Source: Bradyrhizobium frederickii
GTDB taxonomy: Bacteria; Pseudomonadota; Alphaproteobacteria; Rhizobiales; Xanthobacteraceae
DNA length: 64,000 bases
Reading direction: 5' to 3'
Assembly: GCF_004570865.1 (NCBI RefSeq)
Contig: NZ_SPQS01000009.1
Location: 248,001-312,000 of the forward strand
Shown: one piece after another, positions 1 to 8,384 of the stretch
Layout: each line of letters begins with the position of its first letter
How positions within the stretch are numbered: position 1 is the first letter of the stretch
Notes under the pieces: generated by a model
Told to the model about the DNA's origin: nothing
Seen by the model: only the letters and a program-made list of their open reading frames with translations
Database searches by the model: none
Made by a program: the position numbers and the translations under genes

Positions 1-149
1 ACCTCGTCTACCAGAGCCAGGTCGCGGCGCATGACAGCTACCGGCCGCTGGAGACCTACACCGCGGTCGCGGTCGCCTATGCCGCGATCCTGATCCCGCT
101 CACCATCATCGTCCGCCGCGGCGAGAAGCGACTGGCGGTGAGCGAATGA
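1..149 (+). CDS. Polar amino acid ABC transporter permease (3' end only)
   Basis: The window opens inside this gene; the frame starts at base 3 and stops at 149. About 48 C-terminal residues are visible. They contain the YRPLETY stretch followed by a hydrophobic helix and a short basic tail, which is how HisM/GlnP-type permeases of the polar amino acid uptake family end. The stop codon overlaps the ATG of the following ATPase (ATGA), so the two are translationally coupled and should form one importer with a binding protein lying upstream of the window. Substrate cannot be told from this fragment. Confidence 0.8.
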   Translation, partial: LVYQSQVAAHDSYRPLETYTAVAVAYAAILIPLTIIVRRGEKRLAVSE

Positions 150-952
150 GCGAGCCATCTCATAGCACTTCGAAAATCGAGATCCGGGCCCTGCGCAAGA
201 GCTTTGGCAGCAACGAGGTCCTCAAGAACATCAATCTCGACGTCGCCAAGGGCGGTGTCGTGGCGCTGATCGGACCGTCGGGGTCGGGCAAATCGACCCT
301 GCTCCGCTGCATCAATCTGCTGGTGGTGCCGGACGGAGGCAGCGTCCGCGTCGCCGACACCCGCTTCGCGTTCGGTGACGGTTCGAATTTGCCCGACGTG
401 AAGACGCTGGCAAGATTCCGCGCCACCACCGGCATGGTGTTCCAGCATTTCAACCTGTTCCCGCACATGACGACGCTGCAGAACGTCATGGAGGGGCCGC
501 TCACGGTGCGGCGCATGGCCAGGGCCGATGCCGAAAAGCTTGCGCGCGCGCAGCTCGCCAAGGTCGGTCTCGCCGAGAAGGCGGACCAATATCCGGCGAC
601 GCTGTCCGGCGGACAGAAGCAGCGCGTCGCCATCGCGCGGGCGCTCGCCATGGAGCCTGACGTCATGCTGTTCGACGAGGCAACCTCGGCGCTCGACCCC
701 GAATTGGTCGGCGAGGTGCTGAACGTGATCCAGCAACTGGCGTCCGAAGGCATGACCATGGTGATCGTGACCCACGAGATCGCCTTTGCCCGCGAGGTCG
801 CCGATCGCCTGATCTTCATGCGCGACGGTGTCGTGGTCGAAGAGGGCCCGGCGCGGCAGGTGATCGACAATCCAAGGGAAGCCGCCACACGCGCCTTCCT
901 CAGCCATTTCCACCGCACCGGCGCGCTGCCGCCGGCCAACGCGACATCGTGA
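146..952 (+). CDS. Polar amino acid ABC transporter ATP-binding protein
   Basis: A 268-residue single-domain ABC ATPase of the GlnQ/HisP type, which energises amino acid import at the inner membrane. Seen directly: Walker A GPSGSGKST at residues 43-51, Q-loop VFQ near 98-100, signature LSGGQKQR at 153-160, Walker B VMLFDE at 173-178 and the H-loop in IVTHE. The length is normal for the family. The start overlaps the permease stop (ATGA) and its own stop overlaps the ATG of the SDR-like gene, so permease, ATPase, SDR and enolase-superfamily enzyme form one operon. The linked enzymes suggest that the imported compound is a carboxylate or amino acid derivative that is then catabolised; this is inference. 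Confidence 0.92.
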   Translation: MSEPSHSTSKIEIRALRKSFGSNEVLKNINLDVAKGGVVALIGPSGSGKSTLLRCINLLVVPDGGSVRVADTRFAFGDGSNLPDVKTLARFRATTGMVFQHFNLFPHMTTLQNVMEGPLTVRRMARADAEKLARAQLAKVGLAEKADQYPATLSGGQKQRVAIARALAMEPDVMLFDEATSALDPELVGEVLNVIQQLASEGMTMVIVTHEIAFAREVADRLIFMRDGVVVEEGPARQVIDNPREAATRAFLSHFHRTGALPPANATS

Positions 953-1707
953 TGCCTGATATCAACCGCGTCTATCTCGTCACCGGTGCCGCCAGCGGCA
1001 TCGGCCGTGCCACCGCAAAACTTCTCGCCGCGCCCGGCACCGGGCTTGTGCTGCACACGCGCTCCAACGCAGAAGGCCTGGACGCCACCGCGGCGGAAGC
1101 CGGAGCGAACGGCGCTGTGATCGCCAAATGTCTCGGCGATCTCGCCGAGGAAGCGGCCGTCACCGACGCCATCGCCGCCGCGCAAACAGCCTTCGGCCGG
1201 CTCGATGGGTTGGTTCTCGTCGGCGGCCATGCTCGCCGCGGCAGTGCGATCGGTACGTCGGCGGATCAGTTCCGGCAGGCGATGGACGAATCTGCGCTGG
1301 CGTTCACCCGAATGGTCGAGGCCGCCCTGCCGCTGCTGCGTGCCGGACAGGATGCGCGCATCGTCGCGGTCTCCTCCTTCGTGGCGCATGCGATCCGGCC
1401 CGAATTCGCGCCGTTCGCCGCGACCGCCGCGAGCCGAGCCGCGCTGGAAGCGCTGGTACGGCTGACCGCGATCGAGCTCGCGAGCGACGGCATCACCGTC
1501 AACGCGGTCGCGCCGGGCCTGATCGTCAAGGACAAGCCCAGCGAGAGCCGGCTCTCGCCCGAGCAGATCGCCGCGACCGAGGCGTTGATTCCGATGCGCC
1601 GCCGCGGGCGGCCGAAGGAAGTCGCCGAAATCATCGCCTTCCTGGCGTCACCGCAGGCGTCCTACGTCACCGGCCAGGTCTGGCACGTCAATGGAGGCCT
1701 GACATGA
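952..1707 (+). CDS. SDR-family protein with altered catalytic residues
   Basis: A 251-residue Rossmann-fold protein of the short-chain dehydrogenase/reductase family. The N-terminal cofactor motif TGAASGIG, the SS pair in VAVSSF (141-142), the NAVAPGL stretch and the C-terminal YVTGQVWHVNGG are all classical. The usual YxxxK active-site pair is missing: where Tyr and Lys are expected the protein reads T158-A-A-S-R162. Cofactor binding therefore looks intact while normal oxidoreductase chemistry is doubtful. Start chosen at ATG 952, which overlaps the upstream stop; a GTG one codon earlier is possible. The stop overlaps the next ATG. It may be an inactive regulatory or scaffold homologue, or use a different mechanism. 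Confidence 0.85.
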   Translation: MPDINRVYLVTGAASGIGRATAKLLAAPGTGLVLHTRSNAEGLDATAAEAGANGAVIAKCLGDLAEEAAVTDAIAAAQTAFGRLDGLVLVGGHARRGSAIGTSADQFRQAMDESALAFTRMVEAALPLLRAGQDARIVAVSSFVAHAIRPEFAPFAATAASRAALEALVRLTAIELASDGITVNAVAPGLIVKDKPSESRLSPEQIAATEALIPMRRRGRPKEVAEIIAFLASPQASYVTGQVWHVNGGLT

Positions 1708-2831
1708 CCGAAGCGACCATCGAACGCCTCAGGCTGTTCCTGATCGAAAGCCCGATCAAGATGGCGCGCCTGCAGGGCGTCGGCAACGTCAAGGGCACCG
1801 TGAAGCGCGTGCTGATCGAGCTGACGTCCAGCGACGGCGTGGTCGGCTGGGGCGAGGCCGCGCCGTGGGAGGTCTTTACGGGAACGCCGGAAGCGGCCTT
1901 CTCGGCGCTTGATATCTATCTGCGCCCGGTCGTGCTCGGCAAGCCGGTCCGCCGCATCCGCGCGCTGATGGCCGAACTCGACCGCGCGCTCGTGGGGCAT
2001 GCCGAGGCCAAGGTCGGAATCGAGATGGCGCTGCTCGACATCGTCGGCAAGTCGTCGGGGCTGTCGGTCGCCGACCTGCTCGGCGGCCGGGTGCGCGATA
2101 CGATCCCGCTCTCCTTCTCGATCGCCGATCCGGATTTCGCCGCCGATCTCGACCGCATGCGGAAAATGGTTCCGGACGGCAATGTCATCTACAAGGTCAA
2201 GACCGGCGTGAAGCCGCATCGTGAAGACCTCGATCATCTCGATGCGATCCGCAAGGAGTTCGGCGACAAGGTCGACCTGCGCGTCGACTACAACCAGGCG
2301 CTGGCGCCGTTCGGTGCGATCAAGATCCTGCGCGATGTCGAGGAATTTGCGCCGACCTTCATCGAGCAGCCGGTGCCGCGCAAGTATCTGGACGTGATGG
2401 CGCAGCTCACCGCGGCGCTGGAAACGCCCGTGCTCGCCGACGAAAGCTGCTTCGACCGCCGCGACATGATGGAGGTGGTGCGGCGCGAGGCGGCGGACGC
2501 GGTCTCGATCAAGCTGATGAAGGCCGGCGGCCTGTTCGAGGCGCAGGCGATCATGGCGATTGCCGACATCGCCGGCCTGCCCGGCTATGGCGGCACGCTG
2601 TGGGAAGGCGGCATTGGCCTTGCCGCCGGCACGCAGCTGATCGCGGCCACACCCGGCATCTCGCTCGGCTGCGAGTTCTACATGCCGCATCACGTGCTGA
2701 CCGAGGACGTGCTGGAAGAGCGAGTTGCGAATCGCAACGGCCATGTCGTGGTGCCGGATGGACCGGGCCTCGGCATTCGCGTCAGTGAAGCCTCGGTCCG
2801 CGGCAATGCAAAGGTGCTGGCGGAGGCGTAA
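1704..2831 (+). CDS. Enolase-superfamily enzyme, muconate-lactonizing (MLE) subgroup
   Basis: A 375-residue mandelate racemase/muconate lactonizing enzyme. The MLE-subgroup acid-base and metal residues are all recognisable in order: the KVK motif (YKVKTG), the first metal ligand in VDYNQA, the second in FIEQP, the third in LADES, and the second catalytic lysine in SIKLMKAGG. Family members do cycloisomerisation, racemisation, epimerisation or dehydration of carboxylates through an enolate intermediate bound to Mg. The start ATG at 1704 overlaps the SDR stop (ATGA). Being in an operon with an amino acid type ABC importer, an N-acyl amino acid, dipeptide or cyclic carboxylate substrate is plausible but not shown. 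Confidence 0.88.
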   Translation: MTEATIERLRLFLIESPIKMARLQGVGNVKGTVKRVLIELTSSDGVVGWGEAAPWEVFTGTPEAAFSALDIYLRPVVLGKPVRRIRALMAELDRALVGHAEAKVGIEMALLDIVGKSSGLSVADLLGGRVRDTIPLSFSIADPDFAADLDRMRKMVPDGNVIYKVKTGVKPHREDLDHLDAIRKEFGDKVDLRVDYNQALAPFGAIKILRDVEEFAPTFIEQPVPRKYLDVMAQLTAALETPVLADESCFDRRDMMEVVRREAADAVSIKLMKAGGLFEAQAIMAIADIAGLPGYGGTLWEGGIGLAAGTQLIAATPGISLGCEFYMPHHVLTEDVLEERVANRNGHVVVPDGPGLGIRVSEASVRGNAKVLAEA

Positions 2832-2856
2832 GTCAGCCGTCAGCGCCACCACGGTC

Positions 2857-3010
2857 GTCGTCCCGGGCAAGCGTCAGCGCAGACCCGGGACCCATAACCA
2901 CAGGATCGAGTTTGGCGAAGACTCGGAGTTGCCGGCTCGCGCAACAACTACACCCTGTGGTTATGGGTCCCGGATCGGCGCGCGCCGTGGGCGCGCTTGT
3001 CCAGGACGAC
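2857..3010. repeat. Intergenic palindromic repeat, family A (copy 1)
   Basis: The 286-base gap between the MLE enzyme and the HIT gene holds no gene. It contains two inverted halves: GTCGTCCCGGG, then GGGACCCATAACCACAGG near 2885-2902, answered by CCTGTGGTTATGGGTCCCGG at about 2953-2972 and ending in GGACGAC. Similar elements lie at 17045 and 32158. It follows the end of an operon and may act as a transcript end structure. Confidence 0.75.
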
Positions 3011-3117
3011 GATCGAGTATGCATAAGCAGCGGAGCCCTAACCTTCCCCTTGCTAACTCCCTATCGTATGCTGGCGACCAACAAGCCCGTTCCCCGCCGG
3101 GCAATCCGGAAACGCAT

Positions 3118-3537
3118 ATGCCCGAACCCGCCTGGTCGCTGCACTCCCGCCTGAAAGATGACACCATCGACATCGGCGATCTGCCGCTGTCCAAGGTGCT
3201 GGTCATCAAGGACGCGCATTATCCCTGGCTGCTGCTGGTGCCGCGGCGCCCCGATGCGGTCGAGATCATCGATCTCGACGAGGTGCAGCAGGCGCAGCTG
3301 ATGACGGAGATCTCCCGCGTCTCGCGCGCGCTGAAGGAGATCACCAAATGCGACAAGCTCAATATCGCCGCGCTCGGCAACCTCGTGCCGCAGCTTCACG
3401 TCCACATCATCGCGCGCCGCACCAGTGACGCCGCCTGGCCGCGGCCGGTCTGGGGCGTGATGCCGCCATTGGCGCACGACGCCGCAGAGGTTCAGAATTT
3501 CATCAGCGCGCTTCGCCGCAAGATCTGGTTGGGTTGA
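3118..3537 (+). CDS. HIT-domain hydrolase/transferase
   Basis: A 139-residue protein of the histidine triad superfamily, enzymes that act on nucleotide phosphoramidates or nucleotidyl bonds. The diagnostic loop is QLHVHIIARR around residues 92-101; here the triad is His-x-His-Ile-Ile, so the third histidine of the classic HxHxH is not present. A proteobacterial HIT subgroup with a conserved AAWPRPVWG tail shows a similar pattern. Start chosen at ATG 3118 because homology begins there (MPEPAWSLH); the open frame upstream runs through the intergenic repeat. nudC begins 6 bases after the stop, so the two are probably cotranscribed, an apt pairing of two nucleotide-processing enzymes. Confidence 0.85.
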   Translation: MPEPAWSLHSRLKDDTIDIGDLPLSKVLVIKDAHYPWLLLVPRRPDAVEIIDLDEVQQAQLMTEISRVSRALKEITKCDKLNIAALGNLVPQLHVHIIARRTSDAAWPRPVWGVMPPLAHDAAEVQNFISALRRKIWLG

Positions 3538-3543
3538 ACGATA

Positions 3544-4482
3544 ATGTCAGCATTCGACGCGTTTCCGCTGGGGCAGCCGGCCTTCGTCACCAACATCCTC
3601 GACCGCGCCGCGCATCTGCGCCGCGACGAGGAGAAGCTGTTCGCGCTGGAGCAGAAGCCGACCTCGCGCGCCTATGTCGTCCACCGCGACTCGCTGCTGG
3701 TGAGGCGCGAGGGCGACAAGATCCGCGCGCTGCTCACGATCGACGAGGCGCTGAAGTGCGGCGCCAATCCCGGCACGGTCTTCCTTGGGCTTCGCGACGG
3801 CGCCGCGATGTTCGGCATGGGCCTGTCGCAGGCCGCCGCCGAGAAGCTGGTGGGACGCGAGGACTACACGTTGACCGAGCTGCGCGGCATGGCGATGCAA
3901 GGCGCGATCCCCCCCGACGAGCTCTCGGCGATCGCGATGGCGAAGTCGATGGTGAGCTGGCACCAGCGCCACGGCTATTGCGCCAGTTGCGGCACGCGCA
4001 GCGCGATGAAGGAAGGCGGCTGGAAGCGCGACTGTCCGGCTTGCAAGGCCGAGCACTTTCCGCGCACCGACCCGGTCGTGATCATGCTGGTGGCGGCCGG
4101 CGACAAGTGCCTGCTCGGCCGCCAGAAGCAGTTTCCGCCCGGCATGTATTCGTGCCTCGCCGGCTTCGTCGAGGCCGCCGAGACCATCGAGGACGCGGTG
4201 CGCCGCGAGATCCTGGAAGAATCCGGCATTCGCTGCACCGACGTGCAATATTACATGACCCAGCCCTGGCCCTATCCGTCGTCGCTGATGATCGGCTGCA
4301 GCGCGCGGGCCGTGAGCGAGGACATCGTCGTCGATCGCATGGAGCTGGAGGACGCGCGCTGGTTCACGCGCGAGGAGGCCGCCCTGATGCTGACGCGGAC
4401 GCATCCGGATGGGCTCGCCGGCCCGCATCCCTTCGCCATTGCCCACCATCTGCTCGGCCGCTGGGTCCACGACAAGAGCTGA
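3544..4482 (+). CDS. nudC: NADH pyrophosphatase (NUDIX) NudC
   Basis: A 312-residue NudC, which hydrolyses NADH or NAD to NMNH/NMN and AMP and removes NAD caps from RNA. The zinc ribbon is intact with Cys146, Cys149, Cys164 and Cys167. The Nudix box at about 207-229 follows the GX5EX7REUXEEXGU rule (GFVEAAE...REILEESGI), and the NADH-specific motif appears as QPWPYP at 240-245. The N-terminal domain (1-130) is the usual NudC non-catalytic domain. It sits between the HIT gene (6-base gap) and a PfkB kinase (6-base gap), implying a three-gene transcript. Confidence 0.95.
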   Translation: MSAFDAFPLGQPAFVTNILDRAAHLRRDEEKLFALEQKPTSRAYVVHRDSLLVRREGDKIRALLTIDEALKCGANPGTVFLGLRDGAAMFGMGLSQAAAEKLVGREDYTLTELRGMAMQGAIPPDELSAIAMAKSMVSWHQRHGYCASCGTRSAMKEGGWKRDCPACKAEHFPRTDPVVIMLVAAGDKCLLGRQKQFPPGMYSCLAGFVEAAETIEDAVRREILEESGIRCTDVQYYMTQPWPYPSSLMIGCSARAVSEDIVVDRMELEDARWFTREEAALMLTRTHPDGLAGPHPFAIAHHLLGRWVHDKS

Positions 4483-4488
4483 CCGCCG

Positions 4489-5406
4489 ATGGCGCAATCC
4501 GACGCCGCGCCGCGCATCCTCTGCATCGGCATTCCCGTGCGCGACCTCACCTTTCGGGTTGCGGCCGTGCCTGCGCGCGGCAGCAAGGCCAACGCCACGC
4601 ATCTCGCCGAGATCTGCGGCGGCAATGCGCTCAATGCCGCCATCGCCGTTGCGCGACTTGGCGGCCGCGTCGCGTTCGCGGGACCGATGGGTGACGATCG
4701 CGAGACCTCGAGCGGCTTCATTCTCGCGCAGATGGCGCAGGAGTGCATCGACACCACGCACATCGTGCGCATGCCCGATGTAACCACGCCGGTTTCCGCG
4801 ATCATGATCGAACCCTCGGGCGAGCGGACGCTCACGATCTATCGCGATCCCCGTCTGTGGACCGCGGAGCTGCCCGACGCCGACAAATTGCTCGCCGATT
4901 GCCGGGCACTGCTGGTCGAAAGCCGCTGCGCCGCGTTCGCGATCTCCCTCTGCACCGAGGCACGGCGGCGCGGCATTCCCGCCATCGTCGGCGTCGACCG
5001 CGCGATGTCATTGCAGGACGGCCTGCTCACGGCCGCCTCGCATCTGTTGTTCGCCAGCGAGCAGGTGCAGGAGACCGCCGGCATCGCCGACGACGGCGCG
5101 GCCTTGAGGCGCCTGGCCGGGTTGACGCCCGCCTTCCTCGCCGCCACCCGCGGTCCGAATGGCACGATCTGGCTGAACGAGACGGGCGCGCTCGAGGAGA
5201 CGCCGGCCTTCCCGGTCGAGGCGGTCGATACGCTTGGCGCCGGCGACGTCTTCCATGGCGCTTTCACGCTTCGCTTGGCCGAGGGCGCGGAGGTACGGGA
5301 GGCGCTGCGATTCGCCGCGGTCGCCGCAGCGCTGAAATGCATCCGCCATGGCGGCGGCCAAGCCGCCCCACAACGCATTGAAGTTGAACAACTTTTGCGC
5401 AGCTAG
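4489..5406 (+). CDS. PfkB-family carbohydrate kinase
   Basis: A 305-residue ribokinase-like sugar kinase. The N-terminal PfkB pattern is seen as GGNALNAAIAVARLGG with a GPMGDD stretch after it, and the C-terminal signature DTLGAGDVFHGAF at 247-259 contains the catalytic base Asp253 and the anion-hole glycines. Phosphoryl transfer from ATP to a sugar or nucleoside hydroxyl is therefore expected; the substrate cannot be read from the sequence (ribokinase, fructokinase and sulfofructose-kinase-like subfamilies are all candidates). It starts 6 bases after nudC and is followed at once by a small perfect hairpin. Confidence 0.88.
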   Translation: MAQSDAAPRILCIGIPVRDLTFRVAAVPARGSKANATHLAEICGGNALNAAIAVARLGGRVAFAGPMGDDRETSSGFILAQMAQECIDTTHIVRMPDVTTPVSAIMIEPSGERTLTIYRDPRLWTAELPDADKLLADCRALLVESRCAAFAISLCTEARRRGIPAIVGVDRAMSLQDGLLTAASHLLFASEQVQETAGIADDGAALRRLAGLTPAFLAATRGPNGTIWLNETGALEETPAFPVEAVDTLGAGDVFHGAFTLRLAEGAEVREALRFAAVAAALKCIRHGGGQAAPQRIEVEQLLRS

Positions 5407-5425
5407 CCCTGGAGCAATTCCAGGG
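5407..5425 (+). terminator. Short perfect hairpin after the PfkB kinase
   Basis: CCCTGGA (5407-5413), a 5-base loop, then TCCAGGG (5419-5425) start one base after the kinase stop codon. There is no T-run, so it is not a textbook intrinsic terminator; it may protect the 3' end of the transcript or mark a Rho-dependent end. Confidence 0.45.
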
Positions 5426-5485
5426 ATGGGCCGAGATTATAGGCTTGCCGTGGAAGGATTTTCTCTATATCAGGAAAATCGGCCC

Positions 5486-6019
5486 ATGAAATGGAACAAA
5501 GTTCTTCAAATGACTGATGTCGCCGTCCAGATCCCCGAGACCAGCCGCCGCCTCGATGCCATCGACCGCAAGATCCTGATGGTACTCCAGGAGGATGCCT
5601 CGCTATCCGTCGCCGAGATCGGCGACCGCGTCGGCCTGTCCTCGACCCCCTGCTGGAAGCGTATCCAGCGGCTGGAGGCCGACGGGGTCATCATCAAGCG
5701 CGTCGCCCTCGTCGACCAGAACAAGATCGGGCTCGGCATCTCCGTGTTCGTGTCGGTCGAGAGCTCCGACCATTCCGACGCCTGGCTGAAGAAATTCGCC
5801 GAAGCCGTCAGCGCCATGCCCGAGGTGATGGAGTTCTACCGCATGGCCGGCGACGTCGATTACATGCTGCGCGTCGTGGTCGCGGACATGCAGGCCTATG
5901 ACGTGTTCTACAAGAAGCTGATCAGCGCCGTGCCGCTGAAGAACGTCACCTCGCGCTTTGCGATGGAGAAGATCAAGTCCGTGACGGCGCTGCCGATCCC
6001 GGCGGTGGTGGCGGCGTAG
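5486..6019 (+). CDS. Lrp/AsnC-family transcriptional regulator
   Basis: A feast/famine regulator of 177 residues (169 if the ATG at 5510 is used). The N-terminal winged HTH reads LDAIDRKILMVLQED then VAEIGDRVGLSSTPCWKRI, and the C-terminal half is the ligand-binding RAM/AsnC domain with the typical VMEFYRMAGDVDYML segment. Such proteins bind DNA as dimers to higher oligomers and respond to amino acids. The start at 5486 is preferred because an AGGA lies about 10 bases upstream; the second ATG at 5510 has no clear ribosome-binding site, although homology would fit it too. No target gene can be named from position alone. Confidence 0.9.
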   Translation: MKWNKVLQMTDVAVQIPETSRRLDAIDRKILMVLQEDASLSVAEIGDRVGLSSTPCWKRIQRLEADGVIIKRVALVDQNKIGLGISVFVSVESSDHSDAWLKKFAEAVSAMPEVMEFYRMAGDVDYMLRVVVADMQAYDVFYKKLISAVPLKNVTSRFAMEKIKSVTALPIPAVVAA

Positions 6020-6037
6020 GCTCACCACGCGAAATCT

Positions 6038-6142
6038 GTCATCGCCCGGCCTTGACCGGGCGATCCAGTATTCCAGAGACGTCAGTGATCGAGCCGAGAA
6101 GCCGCGGCGTACTGGATGCCCCGGTCAAGCCGGGGCATGACG
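6038..6142. repeat. Intergenic palindromic repeat, family B (copy 1)
   Basis: Opens with GTCATCGCCCGG, passes through ATCCAGTATTCCAGAGACG and a GCCGCGGCGTACTGGATGCC core, and closes with GCCGGGGCATGAC. It fills the space between the convergent Lrp-type gene and the phosphomannomutase. Further copies are at 13712, 17914 and 62311. Confidence 0.8.
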
Positions 6143-6182
6143 GCGGAGAGAGAGGCATGAATCACGACTCCCTCAACCCACC

Positions 6183-7682
6183 TCAAATCGTCTGATTGTA
6201 CTCGCCGACCTCAGGATGCGTGCGCAGCACGCTGTTCACCATCTCGAACATGTCGTGCATGCGCTGTTCGGAGACCGGACTCTCCACCACCACGACGAGC
6301 TCGGGCTTGTTGGAAGAGGCGCGCACCAGGCCCCAGCTGCCGTCCTCGACCGTGACGCGGACACCGTTGACCGTGACGAGATCGCGGATCGACTGGCCGC
6401 CGATCTTGGCGCCCTTGGCCTGCAGACCTTCGAAGTGCTTCACCACCTTGTCGATGACGCCGTATTTGGTCTCGTCGGCGCAATGCGGCGACATGGTCGG
6501 CGACGACCAGGTCTTTGGCAGCGCTTCCTTCAGATCCGCCATCGACTTGCCGGGCGCGCGGTCGAGCATGTCGCAGATCGCGATCGCCGAGACCAGGCCG
6601 TCGTCGTAGCCGCGGCCGAACGGCTTGTTGAAGAAGAAGTGGCCTGACTTCTCGAAGCCCGCGAGCGCGCCCATCTCGTTGGTGCGGCGCTTCATGTAGG
6701 AATGGCCGGTCTTCCAATAGGCGACCTTCGCGCCCTGCTTCTGCAGCACCGGATCGGTGACGAACAGGCCGGTCGATTTCACGTCGACGACGAATTGCGC
6801 GTCCTTGTGGATCGCCGACATGTCGCGCGCCAGCATCACGCCGACCTTGTCGGCGAAGATCTCCTCGCCGGTGTTGTCGACGACGCCGCAGCGGTCGCCG
6901 TCGCCGTCGAAGCCGAGGCCGACATCGGCCTTGTGGTGCAGCACCGCATCGCGGATCGCGTGCAGCATCTCCATGTCTTCCGGATTCGGATTGTATTTCG
7001 GGAAGGTGTGGTCGAGCTCGGTGTCGAGCGGGATCACCTCGCAGCCGATCGCCTCCAGCACCTGCGGCGCGAAGGCGCCGGCGGTGCCGTTGCCGCAGGC
7101 CGCGACCACCTTCAGCTTGCGCGTCAGCTTCGGACGAGAGGTGAGATCGGCGATATAGCGCGCCGGGTAGTTCTCGTGGAATTGGTAGGAGCCGCCCGCC
7201 TTGTTCTTGAATTCGGCATTGAGCACGATCTCCTTCAGCCGCGTCATCTCGTCGGGACCGAAAGTGAGCGGACGGTTGGCGCCCATCTTCACGCCGGTCC
7301 AGCCGTTGTCGTTGTGCGAGGCCGTGACCATGGCAACAGCGGGCACGTCGAGATCGAACTGCGCGAAATAGGCCATCGGCGTCACCGCCAGGCCAATGTC
7401 GTGAACCTTGCAGCCCGCCGCCATCAGGCCGGAGATCAGCGCGTATTTGATCGAGGCCGAATAGCCACGGAAATCGTGGCCGGTCACGATCTCCTGTTTG
7501 ACACCGAGCTCGGCGATCAGCGCGCCCAGCCCCATGCCGAGCGCCTGCACACCCATCAGGTTGATTTCCTTCTGGAACAACCAGCGCGCGTCGTATTCGC
7601 GAAACCCCGTCGGCTTCACCATCGGCTCGGATTCGAAGGCGTAGGTGTTGGGCAACAATACGGATTTCGGCTTCGGGAACAT
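6183..7682 (-). CDS. Phosphomannomutase/phosphoglucomutase
   Basis: A 499-residue alpha-D-phosphohexomutase that interconverts hexose 1- and 6-phosphates for polysaccharide, LPS and glucan synthesis. Active-site serine Ser122 lies in TASHNDNGWTG (120-130), the Mg-binding loop is DGDGDR at 259-264, the sugar-binding loop GFEKSGHFF is present, and the C-terminal phosphate-binding motif is RASSNKPE. Length is normal to slightly long for the PMM/PGM family; the first 20 residues (to Met21) look like an extension and the true start could be the internal ATG. It works upstream of UDP-glucose formation, in keeping with the ugd gene at 11.1 kb, but the two are not in one operon. Confidence 0.92.
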   Translation of the reverse strand: MFPKPKSVLLPNTYAFESEPMVKPTGFREYDARWLFQKEINLMGVQALGMGLGALIAELGVKQEIVTGHDFRGYSASIKYALISGLMAAGCKVHDIGLAVTPMAYFAQFDLDVPAVAMVTASHNDNGWTGVKMGANRPLTFGPDEMTRLKEIVLNAEFKNKAGGSYQFHENYPARYIADLTSRPKLTRKLKVVAACGNGTAGAFAPQVLEAIGCEVIPLDTELDHTFPKYNPNPEDMEMLHAIRDAVLHHKADVGLGFDGDGDRCGVVDNTGEEIFADKVGVMLARDMSAIHKDAQFVVDVKSTGLFVTDPVLQKQGAKVAYWKTGHSYMKRRTNEMGALAGFEKSGHFFFNKPFGRGYDDGLVSAIAICDMLDRAPGKSMADLKEALPKTWSSPTMSPHCADETKYGVIDKVVKHFEGLQAKGAKIGGQSIRDLVTVNGVRVTVEDGSWGLVRASSNKPELVVVVESPVSEQRMHDMFEMVNSVLRTHPEVGEYNQTI

Positions 7683-7786
7683 TGAGACGGTCTCGCGAAA
7701 GGGCAGGAAATGAGGCAGCCTTAGCGAATGCCAGGCCGCGGCGGAAGGCGGGAATACAGGCTTATGGCGGATAATTGCGGCAGTTT

Positions 7787-7806
7787 GGTAACGAAGAAAC
7801 GTTACC
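7787..7806. promoter_or_regulatory. Perfect inverted repeat upstream of the phosphomannomutase
   Basis: GGTAACG (7787-7793), 6 bases, CGTTACC (7800-7806). It lies 105 bases upstream of the mutase start and 65 bases past the stop of the protease gene, both on the minus strand. Symmetry and size fit a dimeric regulator operator; no T-run argues against a terminator. Function is inferred only. Confidence 0.4.
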
Positions 7807-7871
7807 GCCGGGGCGGCCGAGGCAAGAAATCTCTTTTGAAATGAACTGCGGCTGATCGCAACCGGCTCTGC

Positions 7872-8384
7872 CTATTGCTCCAGCACCATCTGGCCGTTGG
7901 AATACTCGAACCGCTTCAGGCGGGACAGGAAGGAGAGGCCGAGCAGGTTCTCCGACAGCGCCGCGTCGGGCAGCACCATGGCGTCGACGTCGCGCACAAT
8001 GAGGCCGCCGACATCGAGCATGGCGATGCGGGCGCGCGCGGCCTTGATGGTGCCGTTGGCGGTGGAGACGGTGGCGTTGTACTCGCCGCGCGAGGGACGC
8101 AGGCCAAAGCGAGCCGCCGAGGTCTCATTGAGCGCGACCACGGAGGCCCCGGTATCGACCATGAAGCCGATGCGCTGGCCGTCGATCCGGCCCTCCGTCT
8201 GGAAATGACCGCGGCCGTCGCGGGAAATGGCGAGGCTGCGGCCGCCGGTCGGCGCGCTTGACGCAACCGCGACCGTCGTGCGCGGCGCCGACGTGGCGGA
8301 AGCCGAGCTCATCTTGTCCGCCATCTGCGCCATGAAGGTGCCGAGGCCGATCATGACGGCCGCGAAGATCATAATGTTACGCAT
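7872..8384 (-). CDS. Membrane-anchored retropepsin-like aspartic protease (TIGR02281-like)
   Basis: About 170 residues. One N-terminal hydrophobic segment (MRNIMIFAAVMIGLGTFMAQ) anchors a single retropepsin-like domain with the active-site motif FMVDTGASVVALN and a downstream hydrophobic flap and DVDAMVLPDA region, as in clan AA aspartic proteases with a GSP-independent periplasmic location. One domain per chain means the enzyme should act as a homodimer. Start set at ATG 8384 because GGAAG sits 7 bases upstream; a GTG at 8420 would add 12 polar residues in front of the membrane segment and has no good ribosome-binding site. Natural substrates of this family are unknown. Confidence 0.85.
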   Translation of the reverse strand: MRNIMIFAAVMIGLGTFMAQMADKMSSASATSAPRTTVAVASSAPTGGRSLAISRDGRGHFQTEGRIDGQRIGFMVDTGASVVALNETSAARFGLRPSRGEYNATVSTANGTIKAARARIAMLDVGGLIVRDVDAMVLPDAALSENLLGLSFLSRLKRFEYSNGQMVLEQ

